In this document: positions 16,182 to 25,252 of the stretch, in pieces
Position numbering within the stretch: the first letter of the stretch is position 1
Layout of the letters: every line of letters begins with the position of its first letter
Source of the DNA: CAZBGR01 sp964491535
GTDB lineage: Bacteria > Bacillota_I > Bacilli_A > RF39 > UBA660
NCBI GenBank assembly: GCA_964491535.1
Contig: CAZBGR010000001.1
Span: 1-64,000, forward strand
DNA length: 64,000 bases
Direction: 5' to 3'
Position numbers and translations under genes: made by a program
The notes under the pieces: model-generated
The model's input: the letters and a program-made list of their open reading frames with translations, nothing else
Told to the model about the DNA's origin: nothing
Databases searched by the model: none

Positions 16182-18260
16182 TCAACTCCTTTCATTCTTA
16201 ATTATATTTATTAATTTTTTATTATCTAAAATCAACTGTTTATCAAATAAATCACTATTAGTTAAACGATGTGACATCACTATAATTATTTTATCTTTGA
16301 ATATCTTAAATATATTTTTTAAAATTTTTCTTTCTAATTCAACACTTATTTCATTCATTGTTTCATCAAAAATATAAATATCAGCTTTTTTTAGTAGGCT
16401 TCTAGCTATAATTATTCTTTGTTTTTCACCACCCGAGATATTAGTTCCATTTTCTTCAATTAAATAATTAAAATCAAGGTGACGTTCCTTTAAGATTTCA
16501 TCTACATAAGTTAGTTTACTAATTTTATAAATTTCTTTTAATTTTAGTTTCCGATCTAAAATTAAATTATTATAAATAGAATCAGTAAAGATTATTTCGT
16601 GTTGAGAAACATAACAAATATTATCCCGAATAGATTTTAAATTATACTCATTTATATCCTTATTATTAATGCTAATCATTTTATCACTGACTAAATAATA
16701 TCTAAATAATATTTTAGCTAAAGTTGATTTACCACTCCCACTTTTACCAGTAATCAAAACTTTTTCTCCTTGGTTAATTGTTAAATCAATATCTTTAAAA
16801 ACTTGCTTAAAATCATCATAACTAAAAGATAACTTGTTAAAAATAATATCACCTAATAATCGTTCTTTAAGACCAACTTTTTCTTCGGCTTTAACTTCAT
16901 ATAATTCATTAATTCTTTTTAAAGAGTTAAAAGCGTTTTTTATTAGTGGTTCTAAATCAAAAATATTTTTAATAGGTTCTAAAAAATATAATAAAAGAGA
17001 ATTAAATAAAATTAATTGACTTAAACTTATTTGTTGATAATAAATAAGAAAACTACCACTTAACAAAATTAAGTTAAAGCCTATAAAAATAATTAAGTTT
17101 TTCAAATTTTGTTGCCTATTATAAAGATTATCAAAATGGAAATGGTTATCAATTAATTTATCATATTTATCCTTAGCTTTCTTTAAAACAATATTTTCAA
17201 TACTTAAGCCTTTAACAGTATCAATCCCGCTTATAGCTTCTACTAAATAAGAAGTAACTAAAGCATGATTTTCTTGATTCTTGACAATATAATCTTTTAT
17301 TAACGGATTATAAATTAAAACAATAACTAAGTATAATAAAACTATTAAAAGGGATATAAAAAATAATAAATGATTAATAAAATAAAGAACAACTAAGGCA
17401 AAAATGATTAACATAAAATCTACTAAAATCATCATTGATAAACGACTTATAAATTCTCTAACATAACTTAAATCATAAAGACGGGCAATAATATCTCCTG
17501 TTTGCCTACTATGATAATATTGATAAGGAAGGAAAATAAGCTGATGATAAGTTTTAGCCATTAACTCTTTGTCTACTTTTTTATTGATATATATTAATAG
17601 CTTATTACGAATAAAATCACTACTTATTTTTAAAAGGACAATTAAACTAAAAAAAAGAAATAAATAATATAAACTTTTAGGTTGCCAATAAATATTATCA
17701 GCTATTATTTTTAAATACCAAGTATTTATAATATTAAAAATAATAAATAAAATTGATAAGCCTAAAATAATAATTAAGGATTTAAAATGGGGCAACATTA
17801 AGTTTTTAATTAAGCCTAAAAGAGGCCGATCAGGATTAAGATAAGCAATCTTTTTTATTGGTTTTAAGGTAATAATAACTTTAGACCATAACTCAATAAA
17901 TTCTTCAAAATGATAGTTTTTTATTCCAACAGCTGGATCACCAACCGTAATAATTCTTTTAGGATAATTTATCTTAATAATAACCACATAATGATGATAA
18001 GATTTATCAATAATTAAATGGGCTATAGCCGGAGTTGGAATATTGCTTAACTGATCAAAACGATATCCTTCTGCTTTAAAGCCTAACTTTTTAGCAGCTT
18101 CTATTAAATGATAAGCATCGGTTCCTTGATTAGTAGTTTTAGTCAAATCTCTTAAATAAGTAAGTGAATTATTGCCACCATACATTTTAATAATTGAAAG
18201 TAAACAAGCCACTCCACAATCAGTTATATTATCCTGCTTTACAAACTTATAACGCTTAAT
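16182..18260 (-). CDS. C39-peptidase bacteriocin ABC exporter
   Basis: About 692 residues. The N-terminal C39 peptidase domain has the catalytic Cys in TDCGVACL (about residue 15), His in HHYVVIIKI and Asp in VGDPAVG. Five or six membrane helices follow, then an ABC ATPase with Walker A GKSGSGKST, signature ISGGEKQR and Walker B IYIFDE. Such proteins cut the leader after Gly-Gly and export the peptide in one step; the two substrates are encoded directly downstream. The stop is TGA. A GTG at 18269 opens the frame but is overlapped by AAGGAGGTG, so initiation more likely occurs at the AUU at 18260 (8 bases after GGAGG) or AUA at 18263. Confidence 0.92.
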   Translation of the reverse strand: MKRYKFVKQDNITDCGVACLLSIIKMYGGNNSLTYLRDLTKTTNQGTDAYHLIEAAKKLGFKAEGYRFDQLSNIPTPAIAHLIIDKSYHHYVVIIKINYPKRIITVGDPAVGIKNYHFEEFIELWSKVIITLKPIKKIAYLNPDRPLLGLIKNLMLPHFKSLIIILGLSILFIIFNIINTWYLKIIADNIYWQPKSLYYLFLFFSLIVLLKISSDFIRNKLLIYINKKVDKELMAKTYHQLIFLPYQYYHSRQTGDIIARLYDLSYVREFISRLSMMILVDFMLIIFALVVLYFINHLLFFISLLIVLLYLVIVLIYNPLIKDYIVKNQENHALVTSYLVEAISGIDTVKGLSIENIVLKKAKDKYDKLIDNHFHFDNLYNRQQNLKNLIIFIGFNLILLSGSFLIYYQQISLSQLILFNSLLLYFLEPIKNIFDLEPLIKNAFNSLKRINELYEVKAEEKVGLKERLLGDIIFNKLSFSYDDFKQVFKDIDLTINQGEKVLITGKSGSGKSTLAKILFRYYLVSDKMISINNKDINEYNLKSIRDNICYVSQHEIIFTDSIYNNLILDRKLKLKEIYKISKLTYVDEILKERHLDFNYLIEENGTNISGGEKQRIIIARSLLKKADIYIFDETMNEISVELERKILKNIFKIFKDKIIIVMSHRLTNSDLFDKQLILDNKKLINIIKNERS

Positions 18261-18321
18261 TATCTTCACCTCCTTATTTTATATATTCTTTTTTTAAAAA
18301 AGGATTTCTACTAAAAATATT

Positions 18322-18356
18322 AAATAAAAAAAAGACTTATCAAAATAAAGTCTTTA
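18322..18356 (-). terminator. Terminator after tRNA-Arg
   Basis: Minus-strand AAAGACTT and AAGTCTTT enclose a 9-base loop and are followed by a long T run. It lies 11 bases past the tRNA end. Confidence 0.85.
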
Positions 18357-18366
18357 CTATTCATTA

Positions 18367-18443
<77 letters not shown>

Positions 18444-18534
18444 AAAGTATTAAGAAAAGCATTTACATTATACCTTAAAAAAAAAATTGATTCAACACTT
18501 TGAATCAATTTCAATAAAGATAATATAAGAAACT

Positions 18535-19500
18535 TTAATCAGTCGTATATAAAACACTTTTATCAACTTCTTCATTTTCTACTAAAAAGATTACTTCTGA
18601 CACCTTATAATTATCACCTATTGATAAAGCTATTGAATAAATTACTTCTTCTAATATTTTTTTGTTCTTAATATCATCTAAAATAAAACTATTAAAATTA
18701 AGCGATAATGTTTGATCAGTTGTTTCATAACTAAGCAATTTAACATTAGTATTTAAAAAACTCATTAAATTAGTTTCATATATTGGTCCCCCTGTTAATT
18801 CGTCAATAATAATTTTTATTTTATCACGATCATCATTTATATATTTAGTAACTGGTATATAATAATAATTTTCGTTATGTTTCCCTATATAATAAACAGT
18901 CGCGAAATTAATATTAGCTAATCTTTCTAAATCATAAACCTTATTAATACCATAATCTCTATCTAATAAACTAGGTAACCTTTTTTGACTTTGAGGAAGA
19001 ATTGTTAATAACTCTCCATTAATATAAATCAAAAGCCCATTAACCTCTTTTAAACTAGTCAAACTATAAGTAAGAGCTTCAATAACTTTTTCTTCTAATT
19101 CTTTTTTTACCTCTAAAAATTCCTTAGAAAAATTTATTTTAACTATTCCTTCATCATTTAAAGTAATTCCAATTATTTTAGTGTCACTTGGGATAATTGC
19201 CCTAAAACCATTAGGAATACCACTTTCCTTTTTGCCATCAATAATCAAAAAGTCTACTAATTCTCTTATTTTAGCTTCAGTAGTTTGACCAACTAATAAT
19301 ATATTAGCGCGCCCAATATAGTTATTTGAATCTAATAAATAAACTTCATGAGGATAATGGCCACTTACATATTCTATCTTTATATTATCCTTCAAATCAT
19401 AAATTTGCTTTTCGTTTTTCGGAAAAATAGTAAACAAAAATAAAAGTAACAATATAACGGTTGCAAAAGTTATCCGTTGAATTGATGTCTCTTTTAGCAT
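18535..19500 (-). CDS. gerM: Germination/sporulation lipoprotein-like protein GerM
   Basis: 321 residues. After an N-terminal membrane segment (about 10-27) there are two GerMN domains in tandem, about 55-175 and 190-305; each has the pattern of a short strand region followed by an ELTGGP-like or LLVGQT-like turn and a conserved hydrophobic core. In Bacillus GerM is needed for the SpoIIIA-SpoIIQ channel and for germination. Here it is membrane-anchored without a clear lipobox. Ribosome site GGGAGG precedes ATG. It lies just downstream of gerE. Confidence 0.85.
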   Translation of the reverse strand: MLKETSIQRITFATVILLLLFLFTIFPKNEKQIYDLKDNIKIEYVSGHYPHEVYLLDSNNYIGRANILLVGQTTEAKIRELVDFLIIDGKKESGIPNGFRAIIPSDTKIIGITLNDEGIVKINFSKEFLEVKKELEEKVIEALTYSLTSLKEVNGLLIYINGELLTILPQSQKRLPSLLDRDYGINKVYDLERLANINFATVYYIGKHNENYYYIPVTKYINDDRDKIKIIIDELTGGPIYETNLMSFLNTNVKLLSYETTDQTLSLNFNSFILDDIKNKKILEEVIYSIALSIGDNYKVSEVIFLVENEEVDKSVLYTTD

Positions 19501-19546
19501 ACAAACCTCCCAATATCATCTTATGTTAAATTGATTTAAATAATGA

Positions 19547-19572
19547 AAAAAGTCGTTTGTTTACGACTTTTT
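19547..19572 (-). terminator. Terminator overlapping the gerE stop
   Basis: AAAAAGTCG and CGACTTTTT form a 9-bp stem with an 8-base loop; the arm itself supplies the T run. It separates gerE from gerM. Confidence 0.75.
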
Positions 19573-19777
19573 ATATGGAAATCTCTCCTAGTTTTATTAA
19601 TTCAACAACCGCTTGGGCACGACCCTTAACTCCTAACTTTTGCATAGCATTAGAAATATGGTTACGAATCGTTTTTTCACTTATATTTAAAGAAATAGCA
19701 ATCTCTTTAGTTGATTTATTTAATATTAACAATTCAAATATTTCTTTTTCCCTTTTGGTTAGTATTCCCTTTTTCAT
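19571..19777 (-). CDS. gerE: GerE, LuxR-type late mother-cell regulator
   Basis: 68 residues consisting of one LuxR/GerE helix-turn-helix. The stretch LTKREKEIFELL and the recognition region SEKTIRNHISNAMQKLGVKG are nearly identical to Bacillus GerE, which tunes SigK-dependent coat genes late in sporulation. I start at MKKGIL because GAGG lies six bases upstream; the longer in-frame extension has no site and is not part of GerE. A complete mother-cell regulatory line is therefore likely. Confidence 0.95.
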   Translation of the reverse strand: MKKGILTKREKEIFELLILNKSTKEIAISLNISEKTIRNHISNAMQKLGVKGRAQAVVELIKLGEISI

Positions 19778-19925
19778 CTTGATCCTCACTTTCTTTAGCA
19801 GAGGTGGTTTATATTTACTCATAATATTGTATGTGAAAATCAAATTTAAGTGAATTGTTTAACCTAATAGTAAAAGAAAAAAGCATTTAAAATACTTGTT
19901 AATAATTTAGTTAACTTTAGTTTGT

Positions 19926-20420
19926 TTAGGATTGAAATTTTACTGAAATATATACTTTATCATTAAATTCTTCTTGGATACTTCGCATTATATCATTAGC
20001 TAACTTATAATCATGTTTATCACTAGCTACTACTACCCGAACTTGATTATTATCTATTTTAATAAATGAATTTAATTGAAACTGTTCTTTAATTTTACCT
20101 TCAAAAGTTTCTTCTTTTCCTTTTAAAACATCTAATAGTTTTAATTGTTCATAAGCATTATTCTTTTCTTCAACACTAGCTTCAATATTAGTTAAAACCA
20201 TTTTTAAATCTTTCATCGTATTAATACGCTCTTCTTCACTTTCAACTCTTAAAGCAGTTAAAATAACACTCTCTTCAATCGTTACTTTATCTTGATCTTG
20301 ATAAGTAGATCCCCCATTATTAGTAAATAATAATTCTGAAGGCATGGTAATATAATAAACACTTAATACTAAAATTAAACTAAATAAAGTTAAAAACCAT
20401 AAACTTTGCTTATTAATCAT
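19926..20420 (-). CDS. spoIIIAH: Stage III sporulation protein AH
   Basis: 164 residues with one N-terminal membrane helix (KQSLWFLTLFSLILVLSVYYI is the family signature) and a C-terminal ring-building domain (about 90-160) of the YscJ/FliF type. SpoIIIAH in the mother-cell membrane docks to SpoIIQ in the forespore membrane to form the feeding channel. Here it stands without the other seven spoIIIA genes, which normally precede it. Confidence 0.92.
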   Translation of the reverse strand: MINKQSLWFLTLFSLILVLSVYYITMPSELLFTNNGGSTYQDQDKVTIEESVILTALRVESEEERINTMKDLKMVLTNIEASVEEKNNAYEQLKLLDVLKGKEETFEGKIKEQFQLNSFIKIDNNQVRVVVASDKHDYKLANDIMRSIQEEFNDKVYISVKFQS

Positions 20421-20477
20421 AAGTACCCCTTTGTCCTTTCTAATAAATTATATTGTAAATTAAAATATTTATGACAA

Positions 20478-20498
20478 GAAAAAAAGGCCAAAGGCCTT
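20478..20498 (-). terminator. Terminator after the 177-residue hypothetical gene
   Basis: AAGGCC-TTT-GGCCTT followed by a T run on the minus strand; it overlaps the stop region of the upstream gene. Confidence 0.8.
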
Positions 20499-21030
20499 AT
20501 TTGTATTTTTTAAGATATTCCTTTATTTTAGCTTGTTTTATTTCATAATTTGTTAGTCTAGAAGTCTCATCCTTAAAGAAATTAAGCCGATTATTTTGTA
20601 ATAATGTTTTTAATTCCTCTTTTCTTTGTTTCTTATTTGGATATTGTTTAAGATAATTAATTATATCTGAAATCTCAGTAGTTTCACGATATTCTTCAGG
20701 ACTATCTTCAATAAAATCTAAAAAACGATCATCTTCAAAAGTAAAACACCTTATCTTATTTTTTAATAACGATGCGCTATACAAATCAATTATTGATTGT
20801 AATCTATTTTGACTTCTAATTACCTTTTTTTCTTGATCAACTAATCTTAAATCAATAATTGGAATCTTAACCCCAGTACGTATTTCAAGAGTAGGATTAA
20901 AAAACATACCCTCTTCAACTCTAAAAATAATAGGTGTATAATCAATTACCTTTAAAGGATGTTGTTTTTCTAAATATTCGCTAACAAAACGATCAGTCAA
21001 CACTAAATGACCTTTATAATATTTTTCCAT
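20497..21030 (-). CDS. Hypothetical protein
   Basis: 177 residues, soluble, mixed beta (first 100 residues, with TPIIFRVEEGMFFNPTLEIR) then strongly helical and basic (last 70 residues, ending EYLKKYK). I do not recognise the family. It lies between efp and spoIIIAH and is followed by a terminator, so it probably ends the PBP-rpmG-efp transcription unit. Ribosome site AAGGTGG precedes ATG. Confidence 0.65.
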   Translation of the reverse strand: MEKYYKGHLVLTDRFVSEYLEKQHPLKVIDYTPIIFRVEEGMFFNPTLEIRTGVKIPIIDLRLVDQEKKVIRSQNRLQSIIDLYSASLLKNKIRCFTFEDDRFLDFIEDSPEEYRETTEISDIINYLKQYPNKKQRKEELKTLLQNNRLNFFKDETSRLTNYEIKQAKIKEYLKKYK

Positions 21031-21081
21031 TTTTAAATTCCACCTTAAGTTTATAACATAAAAACTAATATAAGTTTTTAA

Positions 21082-21639
21082 TTATTTTCGAGATATATAT
21101 TTCCCATCTTTGGTTGAAATAATAACTATATCTCCCTGTTCAATGAATAAAGGAACTCTAAGACTTAAACCTGTTTCTAAAACAGCATCTTTAGTAGCAT
21201 TACTAACTGTATTACCCTTAATAGCTGGTTCTGTATCATTGACAATTAATTCTATCTTTTCAGGTAAATTAAGTGCTATTATTTCATTATCATAAGAAAC
21301 TACTTCAACCTCACCATTTTCTTTTAAATACTTTAAAACATCTTTTACTTTATCTTTAGTTAAAGAAATTTGTTCATAAGTATCTTTATCCATAAAAACA
21401 TATTCCTCTTCAGTATTATATAAATATTGCATTTGTTTTTTAGTAACTAAAGCTCGCTCTACTTTAATTCCGGCATTAAAAGTATAATCAATAATACTTT
21501 TTGTTTTTAAATTCTTTAATTTAGTTCTAACAAAGGCTCCACCTTTGCCAGGTTTAACATGTAAAAATTCCAATATTTGAAAAAGATTACCATCTAATAA
21601 AATAGTTATTCCTATTTTAAAATCATTAACATTTATCAT
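21082..21639 (-). CDS. efp: Elongation factor P
   Basis: 185 residues with the three beta-barrel domains of EF-P. The modification-loop region reads VKPGKGGAFVRTKLKN, with Lys 32 at its tip as in other members. The C-terminal domain contains GLSLRVPLFIEQGD. EF-P relieves ribosome stalling at polyproline. No obvious modification enzyme is nearby. It follows rpmG by 14 bases. Confidence 0.96.
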   Translation of the reverse strand: MINVNDFKIGITILLDGNLFQILEFLHVKPGKGGAFVRTKLKNLKTKSIIDYTFNAGIKVERALVTKKQMQYLYNTEEEYVFMDKDTYEQISLTKDKVKDVLKYLKENGEVEVVSYDNEIIALNLPEKIELIVNDTEPAIKGNTVSNATKDAVLETGLSLRVPLFIEQGDIVIISTKDGKYISRK

Positions 21640-21653
21640 CCTTTAACTCCTTA

Positions 21654-21818
21654 TTATTTTTCCTCTTTATGAATAGTTACTTTTCGACAATGACGACAAT
21701 ATTTTTTTAATTCCAATCGTTCTGTGGTATTTTTTTTATTTTTACTAGTTCGATAATTCTTTCTATTACAAATAGTGCATTCTAAAGTTACTAATTCACG
21801 ATTAACGGCTTTGGCCAT
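21654..21818 (-). CDS. rpmG: 50S ribosomal protein L33, zinc-binding form
   Basis: 54 residues, too short for many gene finders. Reading MAKAVNRELVTLEC then CNRKNYRTSKNKKNT and ending in KYCRHCRKVTIHKEEK, it keeps both Cys pairs (CTIC, CRHC), the zinc-binding C+ type of L33. Ribosome site AAGGAGG precedes ATG. It sits between the PBP gene and efp. Confidence 0.95.
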   Translation of the reverse strand: MAKAVNRELVTLECTICNRKNYRTSKNKKNTTERLELKKYCRHCRKVTIHKEEK

Positions 21819-21847
21819 ACTTATATCCTCCTTGCCTCAATATTATA

Positions 21848-23932
21848 TCAAAGATTACCAAAAAGTTCAAAATATTTATCACAAATCCGAGCCGTTATAT
21901 ATTTATTTACATTACTAGTAAAAGTAGATTTATAATAACGATGACTAACATCGGGTGATAGGGCAATAATACTCATTAAAGGATTATCTGAAGGATAATA
22001 ACCGGCAAAGGTTTTAGTAATTGTTTCTTTATCAATAACCCCATCATTATCAGTATCTAAAAAACTCTCGGAAGTACCTGTTTTCCCCGCTGTATTAGGC
22101 ATATTTCCCATATATCCATAACCTAAAGGACCCCTCATAACCTCGTAGAAACCTTTTTGAATTTGTTTTAAATATTTTAAATCAGTATTAACCTCATTTA
22201 AAATAGTAGGCTCAATTTGATACGCTAGAGGACCTAAAGATTCACTGGTTGATGGTTGATATACTTCTTTTAATAAATTTAATTTTAACCGTTTACCCCC
22301 GTTAGCAATGGTATTTATATATTGTAACAATTGAAGAGGGGTAAAATTATCATATTGACCAATAGCATAGTTCATCAACAGACCAACATCTTTTTTATGA
22401 CCTTGATAACCTATTGTTTCATTAGGCAAATCAATTTTTGTTTTAACTCCAAAGCCAAATTCATTAAAAATAGCTCGGTAAATATCAAAAGCTTCTTCAT
22501 CTATTGTAATTGGTTGATTATAACGATATTCCCCCTTCGCTACTTTTAAGGCTGTCTTAAATTGATAAACATTAGATGACATTCTTAAAGCTCCAATATC
22601 ATCAAGAACCCCTAAACCACTACGCCAAGAACATTTAGAGGGCATATTTTTTATTTTAAGACACTCATCTAGCATTTTAGTCCCTAAATCAAGAACTCCA
22701 CTATTATAACCTACCGTCATTGAAGCTCCTTTAACTACTGAACCTAAAGCCATAGCCGAAGTAGCAATATAAGGAGTATAATCATATGTTTTATAAACTC
22801 CTTCTTTTAATACTATTTGTTTAGCAGCATAACTCAAAATAGAACCTGTTTGAGGATTACTTATTAAAACAAATGATTTATCATAATAATCAGTATTAGG
22901 AGTCCTTTTAGCCTTTATCATTTCTTCTTCAATAATCTTTTCAACTTCTAATTGTAAATTAATATCAATTGATAATACTAAATCATGACCCCTTATCCCT
23001 GCTTTTACTAACTCTAAACTATTATCCTTATTTACTTGATAAATTGCCTTTTCACCCTTTAATAATGATTCATATTGATATTCAAGATAACTTAACCCTA
23101 CTCGATCATTTAAAGCATAGCCTTGTTTTAAATAAAAATCTTTTAATTCATAAGGAATTCCTTGTTCAGCTTTAGAAATAGTCCCTAAAACCCCTCTTAA
23201 AACATCCCCATATAAATAAACTCTTTCCCATTTAAGTTTAGTATTAAATCCAGGATAAAGATGATTATTTTCGGCTAAATGAGCATATTCTTCGTCACTT
23301 ACTTCTTCATCTTTAATTATCTTTTCATCATAATAATAACCTTTATTCATTAAATAATATAAATAAGCTGCTTGTTTATCTTGCTCATTTAAAAATGATA
23401 AATCATAAGTAGTAATTCTTTCTATTTTTAAATTATAAAGATCTTCATTATTTAATTTACGTTCCTTATTTAATTTATATTCTTCCTCAGTAATTTTATT
23501 AAGTCCCTTTTCTTTATTTAAAAGTAACCAAAAAGCTTTTAAATCATTAATATTTAATTTATGATAAGGAAGCTTAATAATATCAACTAATTTATACGCT
23601 AAAGCTATTTCTTCCTTAATTTTAACTCCTTTAGGTTTTTGATAATAAATTACTTTATAACCTATATTATCTACTAATAAATTATAATTACAATCATAAA
23701 TCCGTCCTCTTGGAACTGAAGGACCTTCAATTAATTTTAAAGTGGCAGTTATTAATTTTTGTTGATAATCACCACTTTTAGTAATTTGTAAAGTTATTAA
23801 TTTAATAATCATAATTGAAAAAAAGATAATAATAATAAACGTCATAATATTTAAACGATTATTAATAAGATAATGACGATTATAATTCGCTAAAGGGAAA
23901 GAAGATGTTATCTTTTTCAATCTTATCACCAT
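21848..23932 (-). CDS. Class B penicillin-binding protein (PBP2 type)
   Basis: 694 residues with one membrane helix (about 28-48), an N-terminal pedestal domain and a C-terminal transpeptidase. The three active-site motifs are present: SVVK (after MALGSVVKGASM), SSN (RMSSNVYQF) and KTG (AGKTGTSES). It cross-links peptidoglycan with a SEDS partner not seen here. No PASTA domains are present, unlike SpoVD/PBP2B of Bacillus, so an elongasome PBP2 role is as likely as a sporulation one. The start is uncertain: ATG-GTG or a TTG six codons in, which has GGTGAT upstream. Confidence 0.9.
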   Translation of the reverse strand: MVIRLKKITSSFPLANYNRHYLINNRLNIMTFIIIIFFSIMIIKLITLQITKSGDYQQKLITATLKLIEGPSVPRGRIYDCNYNLLVDNIGYKVIYYQKPKGVKIKEEIALAYKLVDIIKLPYHKLNINDLKAFWLLLNKEKGLNKITEEEYKLNKERKLNNEDLYNLKIERITTYDLSFLNEQDKQAAYLYYLMNKGYYYDEKIIKDEEVSDEEYAHLAENNHLYPGFNTKLKWERVYLYGDVLRGVLGTISKAEQGIPYELKDFYLKQGYALNDRVGLSYLEYQYESLLKGEKAIYQVNKDNSLELVKAGIRGHDLVLSIDINLQLEVEKIIEEEMIKAKRTPNTDYYDKSFVLISNPQTGSILSYAAKQIVLKEGVYKTYDYTPYIATSAMALGSVVKGASMTVGYNSGVLDLGTKMLDECLKIKNMPSKCSWRSGLGVLDDIGALRMSSNVYQFKTALKVAKGEYRYNQPITIDEEAFDIYRAIFNEFGFGVKTKIDLPNETIGYQGHKKDVGLLMNYAIGQYDNFTPLQLLQYINTIANGGKRLKLNLLKEVYQPSTSESLGPLAYQIEPTILNEVNTDLKYLKQIQKGFYEVMRGPLGYGYMGNMPNTAGKTGTSESFLDTDNDGVIDKETITKTFAGYYPSDNPLMSIIALSPDVSHRYYKSTFTSNVNKYITARICDKYFELFGNL

Positions 23933-24032
23933 TAATATTTTAATAACTTTTTAACTATTTAATACTCTTTTTTAGATAATTTTATTACATGATGTTTTCT
24001 TTAGCTCATATATTTATTATAGAGGTGGCATA

Positions 24033-24287
24033 ATGTATGATTTTTTAATTAAAGAATTTATTGATCATCTAACTAAAGAAGATATTAAACACTTAGCTAA
24101 AACAAATGGAATTATATTAAATAATAAAGAAATTAATATTATTTATCCTCTTTTAAAAAAGAACTGGCGAACTTTTTATTATGGTAATCCTAAAAAATTA
24201 CTAGAACAATTAAAAGAGGAAATTAATATTGAAACATTTAACAAGTTAGAAACTTTATATGTCCAATTAAAAAACAAATTAGCTTAA
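24033..24287 (+). CDS. yqfT: DUF2624 (YqfT-like) protein
   Basis: 84 residues, all helical, with the family pattern of LTKEDIKHLAKTNGI near residue 15-28. In Bacillus, yqfT is next to the endonuclease IV gene, and here it is adjacent to nfo too but convergent. Function is unknown. AGAGGTGG precedes the ATG. Confidence 0.75.
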   Translation: MYDFLIKEFIDHLTKEDIKHLAKTNGIILNNKEINIIYPLLKKNWRTFYYGNPKKLLEQLKEEINIETFNKLETLYVQLKNKLA

Positions 24288-24300
24288 CTAATTTGTTTTT
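24270..24300. terminator. Bidirectional terminator containing two stop codons
   Basis: AAAAACAAATTAG (24270-24282) and CTAATTTGTTTTT (24288-24300) form a perfect 13-bp stem with loop CTTAA. The yqfT stop lies in the loop and the nfo stop in the right arm, so one hairpin ends both convergent genes. Confidence 0.85.
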
Positions 24301-25193
24301 TGATAATAAGCCTTAATGTCTTCTATCAATTTAGGATTAAAGATTTTTTCTTTAATCATTTTAATTTCAAACTTATAAGGAGGATATGAATCTTTTTGAT
24401 CAAAAGTAAGATATGGAGTTTCTAAAACTTTAGGAATATCTTTTAATTTAGGATGATAAATAATCTTAATTAAAGTTTCAAATTTTATTTTACCAAAACC
24501 AATATTAGCATGACGATCTTTTTTAGAACCTATTTCATTTTTGCTATCATTTATATGAAGACAAGCTAATTTGGATAAGCCTATTACTTTATCAAATTCA
24601 GTTAATACTTTATCAAAATTAGCTAAATCATAACCAGCATCATTTAAATGACAGGTATCTAAACAAATAGCTATTTTATATTGATGAGTTACCCCATCAA
24701 TAATTGTTTTTAATTGTTCAAAACGGTAACCACATTCAGTTCCTTTACCAGACATTGTTTCAAGACAAAGAAGAACCTTTTGATCAGGAGTAATAATATT
24801 ATTTAAAGTATCAATAATATTATTTAAACCAGTATCTATTCCAGCTCCTAAATGATTCCCAGGATGAACTACTAATTTAGATAAACCTAACTCTGCAACT
24901 CTTTTTATCTCTTGTTTTAAAAAACTAATAGCAAAAGATTGATTTGTAAGATTAGCTAAATTAATAATATAAGGGGCATGAACTAAAACATCTTCACTAT
25001 TAATCTTTTCACTCTTCATTAATAAGTGGGCCTTATCAGTTAAAAAACGATTTATTTCCATCCTATTAGTATTTTGAGGTGCTCCCGTATAAATCATAAA
25101 AGTATTAGCCTCATAATCTAAAGCCTCTTTAACTGAACCCAACAATTGTTCGTTCTTTAAAAAAGATACATGAGCCCCGATTATTAACTTCAT
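24288..25193 (-). CDS. nfo: Endonuclease IV
   Basis: 301 residues with the TIM barrel of AP endonucleases. Recognisable metal-site motifs are GAHVSF at the start, LVVHPGNHLG (about 105-115), CLETMSGKGTE and CLDTCHLNDAGYD (about 180-190), HINDSKNEIGSKKDRHANIG (about 213-232). It cleaves DNA at abasic sites; in spore formers it also repairs damage during germination. Stop adjoins the yqfT stop. Confidence 0.97.
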   Translation of the reverse strand: MKLIIGAHVSFLKNEQLLGSVKEALDYEANTFMIYTGAPQNTNRMEINRFLTDKAHLLMKSEKINSEDVLVHAPYIINLANLTNQSFAISFLKQEIKRVAELGLSKLVVHPGNHLGAGIDTGLNNIIDTLNNIITPDQKVLLCLETMSGKGTECGYRFEQLKTIIDGVTHQYKIAICLDTCHLNDAGYDLANFDKVLTEFDKVIGLSKLACLHINDSKNEIGSKKDRHANIGFGKIKFETLIKIIYHPKLKDIPKVLETPYLTFDQKDSYPPYKFEIKMIKEKIFNPKLIEDIKAYYQKTN

Positions 25194-25252
25194 TTTTAAT
25201 CACCTTTTCATTATTCAAAAATCAAATTATAATTAACAGCAATCTCTGATTA

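Noticed and set aside
16182..18269. Recoded UGA (Mollicutes code 4)
   Set aside because: The exporter ends in TGA directly before the next gene, TGG encodes Trp throughout, and conserved proteins show no internal TGA.
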